Shown here one piece after another: positions 35,823 through 44,566 of a stretch of DNA of 64,000 nt. Source of the DNA: Mesorhizobium sp. AR10. GTDB taxonomy: Bacteria > Pseudomonadota > Alphaproteobacteria > Rhizobiales > Rhizobiaceae. Made by a program: the position numbers and the translations under genes. Each line of letters starts with the position of its first letter. Position 1 is the first letter of the stretch. Under the pieces are notes generated by a model. That model saw only the letters and a program-made list of their open reading frames with translations. It had not been told where the DNA came from and ran no database searches. The DNA lies in NCBI RefSeq assembly GCF_024746795.1, contig NZ_CP080524.1:1240001-1304000 (forward strand), read 5' to 3'.

Positions 35823-36923
35823 TCATTCGCGCAGCGCAGCGGAGATGGCGTCGAGACCACCGCGCAACTCACCTTCCTTCGGCCAGCCGAAGCCGACGCG
35901 GAAGAAACTTTTCGGCATGTCGAACCAGTGGCCGGGCCCGACATAGGTTCCGTGATGTTCCAGAAGGTTCGCATAGAACCGGTCGAGGTCGAAACCGGGA
36001 TCGACGTTCAGCCGGGGAAAGCCGACAACGCCGCCTTCCGGCCGCACCCAGTCGACCAGCGGCTCGCGGTCGATCCAGGCCTGGACGATGTCGCGGCGCT
36101 TGGCCATTTCCGGCAGCAGCGCCGCCAGGAAGGTGTCTCGGCGTTCGAGCATGCCGCGGGCAATGCCCTCGTCGATGACGCTGCCGCAGATGCCGATCTG
36201 TTCCTTGGCGGCGAGGAATTTCTCCTGGAGTGCTGCGTCGCGGGTAACCAGCCAGCCGATGCGGATGCCGGGAATGCCGAAGGCCTTCGACAGCGACGAG
36301 ACGCTGATGGCGCGTGCACTCAGCGAGGCGGCCGAGGGCAGCCGTCGCCCATAGGAGAGGTCGCGATAGGTCTCATCGACCAGCAGATGGCAATTCCGGC
36401 GCTCAGCGAGCGCCACCAGCGCTTCGAGATCGGCTTGGCTCATCATCGTGCCGGTCGGGTTGTGCGGACAGGTGACGCTGATCAGCCGCGTGTTCGGCCG
36501 CATGCCAGCTGCGACGCGGCCGACATCGATGGCAAAGCCCTCGTCGAAATCCAGATCGACATAGCTGATGGCGCAGCCGATCGCCTTCGGCGTCTCGATG
36601 TTGGTGGCGTAGTTGGGTCGCACGACGACCAGGTGGTCGCGCTCGGACAAAAGCGAGGTCGAGATGATGAACAGCGCGCCGGCAGCACCGGCGGTGACCA
36701 GGACATCGTCAGGCGAGATGTCGGCATCCTGCGCCGCGATCAGGGCCCGCAAGTCCCTGTCGCCGCGATGCTCACCATAGAAAAGCGTGAGATCGGGCAG
36801 CGACAGGCCGATGTCGGAGAGCTTCTGGTCGGCGATCGAGCTTTCGGAGAGGTTGTAGCGGATACGGTCGTAGCCGTATTCCTCCGGCGCCTCTTTCTCG
36901 ATCACCATCCTGGTGTAGTTCAT
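35823..36923 (-). CDS. PLP-dependent aminotransferase, class I/II
   Basis: The 366-residue fold-type I enzyme has the cofactor Lys in SVSSLSKAFGIPGIRIGW (residue about 215), the Asn/Pro region TCPHNPTGTMMS and the Asp-x-x-Tyr in LLVDETYRDLSYG. The C-terminal phosphate/carboxylate-binding Arg is in SFFRVGFG. The substrate is unknown. It lies 70 bases downstream of mucR on the same strand and is convergent with the CtlX gene. Confidence 0.9.
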   Translation of the reverse strand: MNYTRMVIEKEAPEEYGYDRIRYNLSESSIADQKLSDIGLSLPDLTLFYGEHRGDRDLRALIAAQDADISPDDVLVTAGAAGALFIISTSLLSERDHLVVVRPNYATNIETPKAIGCAISYVDLDFDEGFAIDVGRVAAGMRPNTRLISVTCPHNPTGTMMSQADLEALVALAERRNCHLLVDETYRDLSYGRRLPSAASLSARAISVSSLSKAFGIPGIRIGWLVTRDAALQEKFLAAKEQIGICGSVIDEGIARGMLERRDTFLAALLPEMAKRRDIVQAWIDREPLVDWVRPEGGVVGFPRLNVDPGFDLDRFYANLLEHHGTYVGPGHWFDMPKSFFRVGFGWPKEGELRGGLDAISAALRE

Positions 36924-36993
36924 GGCCGCGTTCCCCCGCCGCCTGCCGAAGCAAGACCGTCGGCAGTATGACCGAACCTGATCCGTCTAGCCT

Positions 36994-37452
36994 TTAAGCC
37001 GAGGCCTTCCTGGCTCTGCTTTTGGCGGGCGGCGTTACCACGGCCGCCTTGCGGCCAAGGCCGATCGATTTCGCCAGTGCCGAGCGCGAAGCCGCATAGT
37101 TGGGAGCGACCATGGGATAGTCGGCCGGCAAACCCCACTTGCTGCGATAGGCGTCCGGCGTCAGCCCGAAATGAACACCGAGATGCCGCTTCAGGGATTT
37201 GAACCTTTTGCCGTCTTCGAGGCAGATGATGTAATCCGGCGTCACCGACTTCTTCGGGTTGACGGCTGGGGTCTGCGGCACGACCACCGGGGTTGCCGGT
37301 TGTCCGAGCCCGCTTATCGAAGCGCTGACGCTGGCGATGAGGTCACCGAGGCCGGAAGCCGGCAAGCGGTTCTTCTCGACATAGGCGGACACAATGTGAG
37401 CCGTCAGCTCGAGAAGGTCGTCTTTGCTGGTGTTGTTGCTACCGTCGGCCAA
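36994..37452 (-). CDS. MucR/Ros-family transcriptional regulator
   Basis: The 152-residue protein has the prokaryotic zinc-finger domain of Ros/MucR: ICLEDGKRFKSLKRHLGVHFGLTPDAYRSKWGLPADYPMV (residues about 80-120), with Cys and the two His, and the N-terminal oligomerising segment LLELTAHIVSAYVEKNRL. MucR is an H-NS-like silencer of AT-rich promoters in rhizobia and brucellae and represses itself. Its leader (37453-37672) contains a composite repeat and an AT-rich stretch. Confidence 0.93.
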   Translation of the reverse strand: MADGSNNTSKDDLLELTAHIVSAYVEKNRLPASGLGDLIASVSASISGLGQPATPVVVPQTPAVNPKKSVTPDYIICLEDGKRFKSLKRHLGVHFGLTPDAYRSKWGLPADYPMVAPNYAASRSALAKSIGLGRKAAVVTPPAKSRARKASA

Positions 37453-37472
37453 TCTATTTTCTCCGTTCGTCG

Positions 37473-37579
37473 CGCATGACCCCGAAAACCGGAATTGATT
37501 TTCGCAAAGGGATCAGGCGCAAATTCAAAAAGCTACAGCGTCCTTTGCGTACCCGAGAAAGCGTGCGCGGCGCTGTAGT
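37473..37579. repeat. Rhizobial intergenic palindromic repeat, inverted composite
   Basis: Reading left to right it has CCGAAAACCGG...TTTTCGC (the second hairpin of the composite, degraded) and then CTACAGCG...CGCTGTAG (the first hairpin). This is the reverse orientation of the 33807-33914 copy. It lies in the mucR leader. Confidence 0.65.
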
Positions 37580-37672
37580 GTGGGGAATTCCTAGTCGGCA
37601 AATCTGCACAACGCAATGATTTCGCGCGACGTCACACATTATTTTGATCAACTATACTGAACTGGATTGATA

Positions 37673-38377
37673 TCAGACGATCAGGGCCTTGTCTCGCCAC
37701 AGTCGAAACCCGCCTTCGAAGGCGCGTTGATTGTCGCCGCGCCTGCTGTCGGCGGGCAATTCGCCGAGTTTGTCGACATTGCCGCCGCCAATGACCACGT
37801 AATCCGGCTGCATGGCGGCACGAAGCCGATCCACGACGTCGAAGACGTTCTTGCGCCATTTCTTCTTGCCGCGCTTTTCAAGGCCGCGTTCGCCGACATA
37901 GTCCTCGAAGCTGCCGCCTTTCTTGTAGGGAAGATGTGCGAGTTCCATCGGCTGGGCGACGTTGTCGACGATCATCGCAGCACCCAGGCCCGTTCCCAGG
38001 CCGAGGAACAGCATGCGCCCACCCTCATAACTGCCGATGGCCTGCATCAGCGCATCATTTACGACCTTCACCGGCTTGCCGAACTGGGCGGCGAAATCGT
38101 AGCCGGCCCAGCCCTTGCCGAGATTGGCGGGGTCCATCAGCGGCCGGTTGTGGTTCACCGGACCGGGGTAGCCGATCGAGACGACGTCGTAGAGCAAGCC
38201 TTCAGCCAGCGTCTTCACCGCCGCGATCATCTGCTGCGGCGTCAGATCGGGTCCGGAGTCGGCCCGGCGTTCCTCGCCGCCGGCGCTGGTCAGGATCTTG
38301 ACGTGCGAGCCGCCAACATCGATCGCAAGCACGATCGCCTCGGTGCCCGCTGCCGGTTGCTTTGCCGCTTTGGCCAT
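37673..38377 (-). CDS. ppgK: Polyphosphate glucokinase (ROK family)
   Basis: The 234-residue ROK kinase has the phosphate loop LAIDVGGSHVKILTS, the substrate-binding GYPGPV, the catalytic Asp region VVNDALMQAIG and GLGTGLGAAMIVD. It phosphorylates glucose with polyphosphate (and ATP in some relatives). The start at 38377 has GGAAGGTGA before it. It is the last gene of a GH15-gnd-zwf-ppgK run, so its product glucose 6-phosphate can go straight to Zwf. Confidence 0.86.
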   Translation of the reverse strand: MAKAAKQPAAGTEAIVLAIDVGGSHVKILTSAGGEERRADSGPDLTPQQMIAAVKTLAEGLLYDVVSIGYPGPVNHNRPLMDPANLGKGWAGYDFAAQFGKPVKVVNDALMQAIGSYEGGRMLFLGLGTGLGAAMIVDNVAQPMELAHLPYKKGGSFEDYVGERGLEKRGKKKWRKNVFDVVDRLRAAMQPDYVVIGGGNVDKLGELPADSRRGDNQRAFEGGFRLWRDKALIV

Positions 38378-38395
38378 TGCGTCACCTTCCAAAGT

Positions 38396-39772
38396 TCATT
38401 TTACCGGGTCGATCCAGCCATTGGGTGGGCCGAACCCGGCCATGACATCGGCGGGGCCCCAGGTTCCTGGCTCGTAGATGTGAGGCGGCGTGGTGTCGCC
38501 GAGCACCGGGCCGACGATGCGCCAGGCAAGTTCGCTGGCATCCTGGCGGGTGAACAGCTGACCGTTGCCGTTCATGGCGTCGCCGATCAGCCGCTCATAG
38601 GGCGGCATGTCGCTCTTGCTGTCGTCCAACGCGGTGAGTTCCACCTGCTCGCCGATCATGTCGTCGCCAGCGGCCTTGCGTTGCGCACCGATGGCGATCA
38701 CCACTTGCGGATCGATGCGGAAGCGGACGTAGTTCTGGTCCGCGGGCTTGATCGGATCGAAGACATCGAGCGGCGGCCGCTTCAGCCGCACCACCACCTC
38801 GGTGACATGCACCGGCATGTTCTTGCCGGCACGGATGAAGAACGGCACGTCCTGCCAGCGCCAGGTGTCGACGAAGAAACGCACGGCCGCGAAGGTCTCG
38901 ACCGGCGAGTTCGGCGCCACGCCGGGTTCAGTGAGGTAGCCCTTGAATTGGCCGCGCACGACATCGTCCCTGGTCAGCGTCCGGATCGCGCGCAGCACCT
39001 GCACCTTCTCGTCGATCAAATCGTCGGCCGAGCGGCCGACCGGCGGCTCCATGGCGAGCAGCAGCATGATGTTGAGCAAATGGTTCTCGATCACGTCACG
39101 GATGCAGCCGACATCGTCATAGAAGCGGCCGCGGCCTTCGACGCCAAAGTCCTCGGCCATGGTGATCTGGACGCTTTCGACGAAATTGCGGTTCCAGATC
39201 GGCTCGAGCAAGGAGTTGGCGAAGCGGAAATAGAGCAGGTTCTGGATCGCCTCCTTGCCGAGATAGTGATCGATGCGGAAGATCGACTGTTCGTCGAACA
39301 CCAGATGCAGCACCCGGTTCAGCCAGCGCGCCGATTGCAGATCGTGACCGAACGGCTTTTCCACCATCAGGCGCGCGCCATGGGCCGTGCCCGATTGCTC
39401 AAGCCCCTGGACAACGGTTTCGAACATGGTCGGCGGCACCGCCATATAGTGCAGGGGGCGCTGCGCCGATCCGAGCGCGCTTTTCAGTTTCTCGAACGTC
39501 GTGCCGTTGCGGTAGTCGCCGCTGACATAGCGCAGCAGTGAGGCGAATTTGGCGAAGATTGTTTCATCGATACTGCCGAGGGCGTCGACGATGCCGTCGT
39601 GGGCACGCGCCTGCAACTGGCCGAGGTCCCAAGGGTCGAAGGCGACGCCGATCACCGGCTCGGTCAGCGTCCCCTTGGCGACCATCTGATAAAGCGCCGG
39701 AAAAATCTTCTTGTGGGCGAGATCGCCGGTGGCGCCGAATAGCACCAGCGTGTCGGACCGTTCCTGGCTCAT
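38396..39772 (-). CDS. zwf: Glucose-6-phosphate 1-dehydrogenase
   Basis: The 458-residue enzyme has the NADP-binding loop [18 protein letters not shown] and the active-site signature [22 protein letters not shown], with the catalytic His near residue 240. It oxidises glucose 6-phosphate to 6-phosphogluconolactone and makes NADPH. The ATG at 39772 has GGGGAGG 8 bases before it. It is 22 bases downstream of gnd and 18 bases upstream of ppgK. Confidence 0.95.
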   Translation of the reverse strand: MSQERSDTLVLFGATGDLAHKKIFPALYQMVAKGTLTEPVIGVAFDPWDLGQLQARAHDGIVDALGSIDETIFAKFASLLRYVSGDYRNGTTFEKLKSALGSAQRPLHYMAVPPTMFETVVQGLEQSGTAHGARLMVEKPFGHDLQSARWLNRVLHLVFDEQSIFRIDHYLGKEAIQNLLYFRFANSLLEPIWNRNFVESVQITMAEDFGVEGRGRFYDDVGCIRDVIENHLLNIMLLLAMEPPVGRSADDLIDEKVQVLRAIRTLTRDDVVRGQFKGYLTEPGVAPNSPVETFAAVRFFVDTWRWQDVPFFIRAGKNMPVHVTEVVVRLKRPPLDVFDPIKPADQNYVRFRIDPQVVIAIGAQRKAAGDDMIGEQVELTALDDSKSDMPPYERLIGDAMNGNGQLFTRQDASELAWRIVGPVLGDTTPPHIYEPGTWGPADVMAGFGPPNGWIDPVK

Positions 39773-39794
39773 GCGCGTGCCTCCCCTGTCACCG

Positions 39795-40811
39795 TCACGA
39801 GCCGGCCTTCGGCTTCTCGACATGGCCGCCGAAGGCATAGCGCATGGCGGACAGGAGCTTGTCGGCAAATTCGGATTCGCCTTGCGAAGAGAAACGGTCG
39901 AACAGCGCCGACGACAGCACCGGCGCCGGTACGCCGGTGTCGATCGCCGCCTTGAGCGTCCAGCGGCCTTCGCCGGAATCCGAGACCCGCCCGCCGAACT
40001 GCGTCAGCGTCGAGTCGGCTTTCAAGGCGCCGGCCGTCAGGTCGAGCAGCCAGGAGCCGATGACGCTGCCATGCCGCCAGACCTCAGCGACCTGGGGAAG
40101 GTCGATGTCGAACTGGTAATATTGCGGGTTTTCCAGCGGGCTGGTTTCAGCATCCGCAGTGCGCTGCCGCTTGCCGGCATTGGCCGACTTCAGGATGTTC
40201 ATGCCTTCGGCATAGGCGGCCATGACGCCGTATTCGATGCCGTTGTGAACCATCTTGACGAAATGGCCGGCGCCGCTCGGTCCGCAATGGAGATAGCCGA
40301 ACGGTGCCGTCCCGCCGCTCTTGTCGGGAGCCGGTGCACCGGCATCAGGGCCCGGCGCCAGCGTGGCGAAGATCGGATCGAGATGCTGGACGGCTGCGTC
40401 GGGGCCGCCGATCATCAGGCAGTAGCCGCGCTCGAGACCCCAGACGCCGCCGCTGGTGCCGACATCGACATAGTGCAGGCCCTTGGCCGCGAGCTCGGCC
40501 GCCTGGTCGACGGCGTCGTGGTAATAGGAATTGCCGCCATCGATGATGATGTCGCCGGGTTCCATCAGTGCTGCCACCTGATCGGCGATCTTGCCGGTGA
40601 TCGCCGCCGGCAGCATCAGCCAGGCGCTGCGCGGTTTAATCAGCTTGCCGACGAATTCCTCCATCGAGGCCGCACCGATGGCGCCGTCCTTGACCAGTGC
40701 GGCGACGCTTGCCGCGTTGATGTCGTAGACGACGCATTCGTGGCCGTCGCGCATGAGACGACGCACCATGTTGGCGCCCATCCTGCCCAGTCCCATCATT
40801 CCGATCTGCAT
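39795..40811 (-). CDS. gnd: 6-phosphogluconate dehydrogenase, decarboxylating (short type)
   Basis: The 338-residue length places it in the shorter, YqeC/GndA-like class. The nucleotide loop is [15 protein letters not shown], followed by [31 protein letters not shown] and [20 protein letters not shown] (catalytic Lys, Asn). It oxidises 6-phosphogluconate to ribulose 5-phosphate and CO2. Whether it prefers NAD or NADP cannot be told by eye. The lactonase gene (pgl) usually found between zwf and gnd is absent here. Confidence 0.93.
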   Translation of the reverse strand: MQIGMMGLGRMGANMVRRLMRDGHECVVYDINAASVAALVKDGAIGAASMEEFVGKLIKPRSAWLMLPAAITGKIADQVAALMEPGDIIIDGGNSYYHDAVDQAAELAAKGLHYVDVGTSGGVWGLERGYCLMIGGPDAAVQHLDPIFATLAPGPDAGAPAPDKSGGTAPFGYLHCGPSGAGHFVKMVHNGIEYGVMAAYAEGMNILKSANAGKRQRTADAETSPLENPQYYQFDIDLPQVAEVWRHGSVIGSWLLDLTAGALKADSTLTQFGGRVSDSGEGRWTLKAAIDTGVPAPVLSSALFDRFSSQGESEFADKLLSAMRYAFGGHVEKPKAGS

Positions 40812-40862
40812 GGTCTCGTCCTGGTCGCTTGAGGAATCGAAGCTTTATTGGCTCTATTATCT

Positions 40863-40911
40863 GAGCATGATCTTTTCCGAAAACCGGTTTCCACTTTACG
40901 GGATCATGCTC
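40863..40911. repeat. Rhizobial intergenic palindromic repeat (GAGCATGATC type)
   Basis: GAGCATGATC (40863-40872) and GATCATGCTC (40902-40911) are perfect inverted repeats around a core with CCGAAAACCGG. The 3' arm supplies the TGA stop and the Ala/Arg codons of the GH15 gene, so the repeat reads through the end of a protein-coding sequence. Confidence 0.8.
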
Positions 40912-43321
40912 TGTCCAGCTCGTCGATGCCGACGGAAAAGTCGACATTCTCCCAACGGCCGGCGTCGGGCCAGAAAAAAGTGAAGACGATGGTGTTGCCG
41001 GGCGGAATACCGGCAACAGGCAGATCCACCAGATGGACGCCGAAGGCATTCTCAGCAGTCTTGCTGTCCTGCACGGTCAGCCATTTGTCGCTTGTCCAGT
41101 GGACTACGCCGCGCGCCGAGAGCTCCACGCGCAGCACCTTGCCGGCAGACATGGTGCGGATCTTGTTGTTGAAGCGCCATGTCCTGAGTGGCGAGGTGGT
41201 CCGGTCCTCGATGTAGCGCTTGACGCCTTGCGGCGGCATGTCGAAGACGGCGCCGTCTTGCAGGGAGCGCAGCAGCTTGATGTGCTCGGAATGCGCCCAG
41301 ACCAGCGGCTTGGCGCTGCCCGACGGCCCGCCATGCCGCAACTCCCGCTCCGGCAAATCGGGACCGTCCCAGACCTGCTCCGGCAGCAGGCCGCCCGGTC
41401 CGGCCGAGCCTTCGAATGTCTTCAGCAGGCTCGCTGCCTTCTCCTTGCGCCCTGCCGCCAGCTCGTAATGGGCGCGTTCGCCGACCAGCAGCGGCCAGGG
41501 CCGGCCCTGGCCGGTGCCGTCGAAAGGCGAACCATCGGCGTGCTCGCCATAGCCGTCGCCGGTATAGCGGTACCAGACAGGTCCCTGCGGCAGGTCGCAG
41601 CGCAGCTGCCTGTCGATGACCTTGACCGTGTCGACGATACGCGGATCGTCGGCGGCCCGGAGGCCAAAGCGAACAAGGGCCAGCGCATCAGGGCTGACGA
41701 TGGCCTCGGCCGGCCGGTCGGTATCATCGGGCGGCCGGTTCTTGATCGGCACGAAACCGTCCTTCGGCGACGCCGCACCGACATCGTCGGGCGGCGCGAT
41801 GCGGACATAGTAGCCTTCGACCCCGACCTCGGCGCACAGGGTAGTGCCGGTGACATAGGTCCAGCGCTCGATCTGATCGTTCCAACTGTCAGCGGTCTCG
41901 CGTAGATAATTAGCCGGCTCTGTTTTTCCACAGATGTCGAACATTTCGGCTGCGGCAAGCAGTGCTGATATCTCGACGGCAAGCGTGAACGGGCTGTAAC
42001 CGGCGTCCTCTTCCCAGCGGTCTTCGCCGGTGACGGGGCCGTTGCGCACGACATAGGAGGCTGCCTTCTCGATCATCGGCATGAAGGCGATGAGCGCGGC
42101 GCTCGGCAAGTGCCCGGCGCGGCGCAGCGCGTCGGCAAGCAGCAGCGGGAAGGCGCATTCGTCCATCTGGATGCCCGGCCAATAGGCTGACCCGTCCAGC
42201 CAGGCGTTCTGTGGCCAATGGCCGTCCGGCTGCTGGATGGAGTGGAGATAGGCGAGGCTTTGCAGCGCCACCTCGGCATCTCCGGCAGCCAGGAAGCCGC
42301 CGGCGGTTTCGACAAGATCACGCGGCCAGACCAGATGGTAACCGCCGAGATCGTCGTCTCCCTTGTTGAAACCCCAGGGGATCGACAGGCTGGCGACGGC
42401 CGCCCCGGGCTTGGCCAACGACCGGTGTGCCGCCAGAACCGCTGTGCTGACGCGATAGGTGTTGAGCCCGGACGCGGTGCGCCGGTCGAGCGGCAGCAGG
42501 CCAGCCTGCCATTTACGCCATGCTTCGACGTAGGACTTGGATGCTGCTTCGAAGCCTTGCCTCAGGCTGGCAGCGGCATTGTCCGCCGCCTCCTGTGGCG
42601 TGGCCCCGAAGCCCAGCGCCAGCAAGGCTTTGCGATTGGCGGCGGAGAAACCGATCTCTCCGGTTAGCGCGACATTGCCGTCCTCGGCCCTTCGGCAAGC
42701 CGGATCGAGTTGGCCGTCATGATGCAGTTGCTGCCAGCCGTCGGAGAAACCGACATAGCCGGCCGAGCAATCACCCCAGGGCAGCGAGGAGGCGAGCGCC
42801 AGGCAAACACCACGCCCCGATGCGAACGGCATCGGCTTTCCCTCGAAATCATCGATCCATGCGGTGTTGCCCATGCCGGCATTGACGAGATGCGGCGCCA
42901 ACAGCGCGTAGACGCGGTAGTCGGCGGCCGTACCCTTGAGCGGGGTGAAAGTGATTTCCTGCAGCAAAGCGGGTCGTTTCGAATCCGTAACGATGCGCTT
43001 TTCGATCTGCCAGGCGCCATCGTTCGCGGTGTTGACCAACCTGTAGGCGGCCACGCCGTCCTCGAACGACTCGATGGTATGTGTCGCATCGCGCTTCTCC
43101 TCGGAGAAATAGCCGTCCGGGCCGGTCACCAACAATCCCATGTCGCGCGTGCAGGCACTGTCGACGCGCGGATAGTAGATTTCGTTGAGGATGCCGTGGC
43201 TGATCGTGAACCAGATGCGACTGGCCGGCGAAAGCGCGGTTCCGACACCACTCTTGGCGCTCGATGTCCAGCGCGCTGGAATGCCGGGTGCGCCCAGCGC
43301 AACTGTTGGCGTTGCTGCCAT
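40904..43321 (-). CDS. Glycoside hydrolase family 15 protein (glucoamylase/glucan 1,4-alpha-glucosidase-like)
   Basis: The 805-residue protein has an N-terminal beta-domain (residues 1-270; LSPASRIWFTISHGILNEIYYPRVD) and the (alpha/alpha)6 catalytic domain with GYHLVWPRDLVETAGGFLAAGD and EEDAGYSPFTLAVEISALLAA. It removes glucose from the non-reducing end of alpha-glucans or, in some members, splits trehalose or glucoside. No signal peptide is seen, so it acts in the cytoplasm. Its stop codon lies in a palindromic repeat. Divergent from the sugar ABC operon; leftmost neighbours are gnd-zwf-ppgK. Confidence 0.9.
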   Translation of the reverse strand: MAATPTVALGAPGIPARWTSSAKSGVGTALSPASRIWFTISHGILNEIYYPRVDSACTRDMGLLVTGPDGYFSEEKRDATHTIESFEDGVAAYRLVNTANDGAWQIEKRIVTDSKRPALLQEITFTPLKGTAADYRVYALLAPHLVNAGMGNTAWIDDFEGKPMPFASGRGVCLALASSLPWGDCSAGYVGFSDGWQQLHHDGQLDPACRRAEDGNVALTGEIGFSAANRKALLALGFGATPQEAADNAAASLRQGFEAASKSYVEAWRKWQAGLLPLDRRTASGLNTYRVSTAVLAAHRSLAKPGAAVASLSIPWGFNKGDDDLGGYHLVWPRDLVETAGGFLAAGDAEVALQSLAYLHSIQQPDGHWPQNAWLDGSAYWPGIQMDECAFPLLLADALRRAGHLPSAALIAFMPMIEKAASYVVRNGPVTGEDRWEEDAGYSPFTLAVEISALLAAAEMFDICGKTEPANYLRETADSWNDQIERWTYVTGTTLCAEVGVEGYYVRIAPPDDVGAASPKDGFVPIKNRPPDDTDRPAEAIVSPDALALVRFGLRAADDPRIVDTVKVIDRQLRCDLPQGPVWYRYTGDGYGEHADGSPFDGTGQGRPWPLLVGERAHYELAAGRKEKAASLLKTFEGSAGPGGLLPEQVWDGPDLPERELRHGGPSGSAKPLVWAHSEHIKLLRSLQDGAVFDMPPQGVKRYIEDRTTSPLRTWRFNNKIRTMSAGKVLRVELSARGVVHWTSDKWLTVQDSKTAENAFGVHLVDLPVAGIPPGNTIVFTFFWPDAGRWENVDFSVGIDELDRA

Positions 43322-43528
43322 TGTGGTTCTGGTCTCCTGCCTCTTCCCTAGACCAGTCGGCGAACCGTTTTCAATCGATGCACCGCAAGTTGATCGCCAA
43401 ACCATCATCGATCGCAGTTGACAAGCGTGCCCATCTGCATTTGTCTGATAATACATAAAAAACAGGGACGCAAACCCAGCAGCCGTCGAAAATTCAGCAA
43501 GACCAGCAACACATGGGAGGAGTATGAC

Positions 43529-44542
43529 ATGAAGAAACTATTCGTCTTGGGCGCCCTTGCAGCCGTGCTCGCAGCCGGTACGGCCTTTGCCGACACCAGC
43601 GGCAAGAAGATCGCCTTCTCGAACAACTACGCCGGCAATTCGTGGCGGCAGGCGATGCTCGACAGCTACGCCATCGTCACCAAGAAGGCGGTCGCCGACA
43701 AGGTGGTCGCGGCGGCCGACATCTTCACCACGGCCGACAAGGAAGTGCCGACCCAGGCCGCCCAGGTGCAGAACCTGATCCTGCAGGGCTATGACGCCAT
43801 CGTCATCAACGCCGCCTCGCCGGACGCACTCAACGGCGCCGTCAAGCAGGCCTGCGACGCCGGCATCGTCGTCGTCTCCTTCGACGGCATCGTCACCGAG
43901 CCCTGCGCCTACCGCGTCGTCGTCGACTTCAAGGACATGGGCAAGCAGGAAGTCGAGCAGATGGCCAAGTTCCAGCCCAAGGGCGGCAATCTGCTGGAAA
44001 TCCGTGGCCTTGCCGGCACGTCGATCGACGACGCCATCCATGCCGGCATTCTGGAGGGCATCGCCGCCCATCCCGAGTTCAAGATCGTCGGCTCGGTGAC
44101 TGGCGACTGGGACCAGACCACGGCACAGAAGGCGGTGGCAACGATCCTGCCGTCGCTGCCGGATATCGTCGGCATCGTCGACCAGGGTGGTGACGGCTAT
44201 GGTGCCGCGCAAGCCTTTGCCGCGGCCGGCAAGCCGCGTCCGACCATCATCATGGGCAATCGCCAGGACGAACTGCAGTGGTGGAAGGAACAGAAGGACA
44301 AGGACGGCTACCAGACCTGGTCGGCATCGATCGCGCCGGGCGTCTCGTCGCTTGCCTTCTGGGTGGCGCAGCAGGTGCTCGATGGCCGCACCGACATACC
44401 GCACGATCTGCTGGTGCCCTACCTCGCCTTTACCCAGGACGATTTCGAAGCGGCGCTGCCGAAGATCGTCAAGGGCGGCGTCGCCAGCCACGAATACACG
44501 CAGGAAGACGCCATCGCGGCCATCAAAGCCAACATCAAGTGA
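43529..44542 (+). CDS. Sugar ABC transporter substrate-binding protein (CUT2, RbsB-like)
   Basis: The 337-residue protein has a Sec signal peptide (MKKLFVLGALAAVLAAGTAFA) and a periplasmic-binding fold of the ribose type: SGKKIAFSNNYAGNSWRQAML and LILQGYDAIVINAASPDALNGAVKQACDAGIVVVSFDG. It delivers a sugar to the membrane complex encoded downstream. GGGAGGA lies 7 bases before the ATG. The sugar cannot be identified. It is divergent from the GH15 gene with 207 bases between. Confidence 0.92.
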   Translation: MKKLFVLGALAAVLAAGTAFADTSGKKIAFSNNYAGNSWRQAMLDSYAIVTKKAVADKVVAAADIFTTADKEVPTQAAQVQNLILQGYDAIVINAASPDALNGAVKQACDAGIVVVSFDGIVTEPCAYRVVVDFKDMGKQEVEQMAKFQPKGGNLLEIRGLAGTSIDDAIHAGILEGIAAHPEFKIVGSVTGDWDQTTAQKAVATILPSLPDIVGIVDQGGDGYGAAQAFAAAGKPRPTIIMGNRQDELQWWKEQKDKDGYQTWSASIAPGVSSLAFWVAQQVLDGRTDIPHDLLVPYLAFTQDDFEAALPKIVKGGVASHEYTQEDAIAAIKANIK

Positions 44543-44566
44543 GCGTCGTGCAGCGTTGCCGTCCGC

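Noticed and set aside
37667..39541. A 624-residue plus-strand frame opposite ppgK and zwf
   Set aside because: It spans two well-supported genes on the other strand and their junction; the product has no recognisable fold.
43418..43452. A TTGACA...GATAAT promoter for the sugar ABC operon
   Set aside because: The spacing between the two hexamers is 23 bases, too long for a normal promoter. A nearby AACCGTTT (43363-43370) fits a LacI-type half motif only loosely, and no regulator gene is adjacent.
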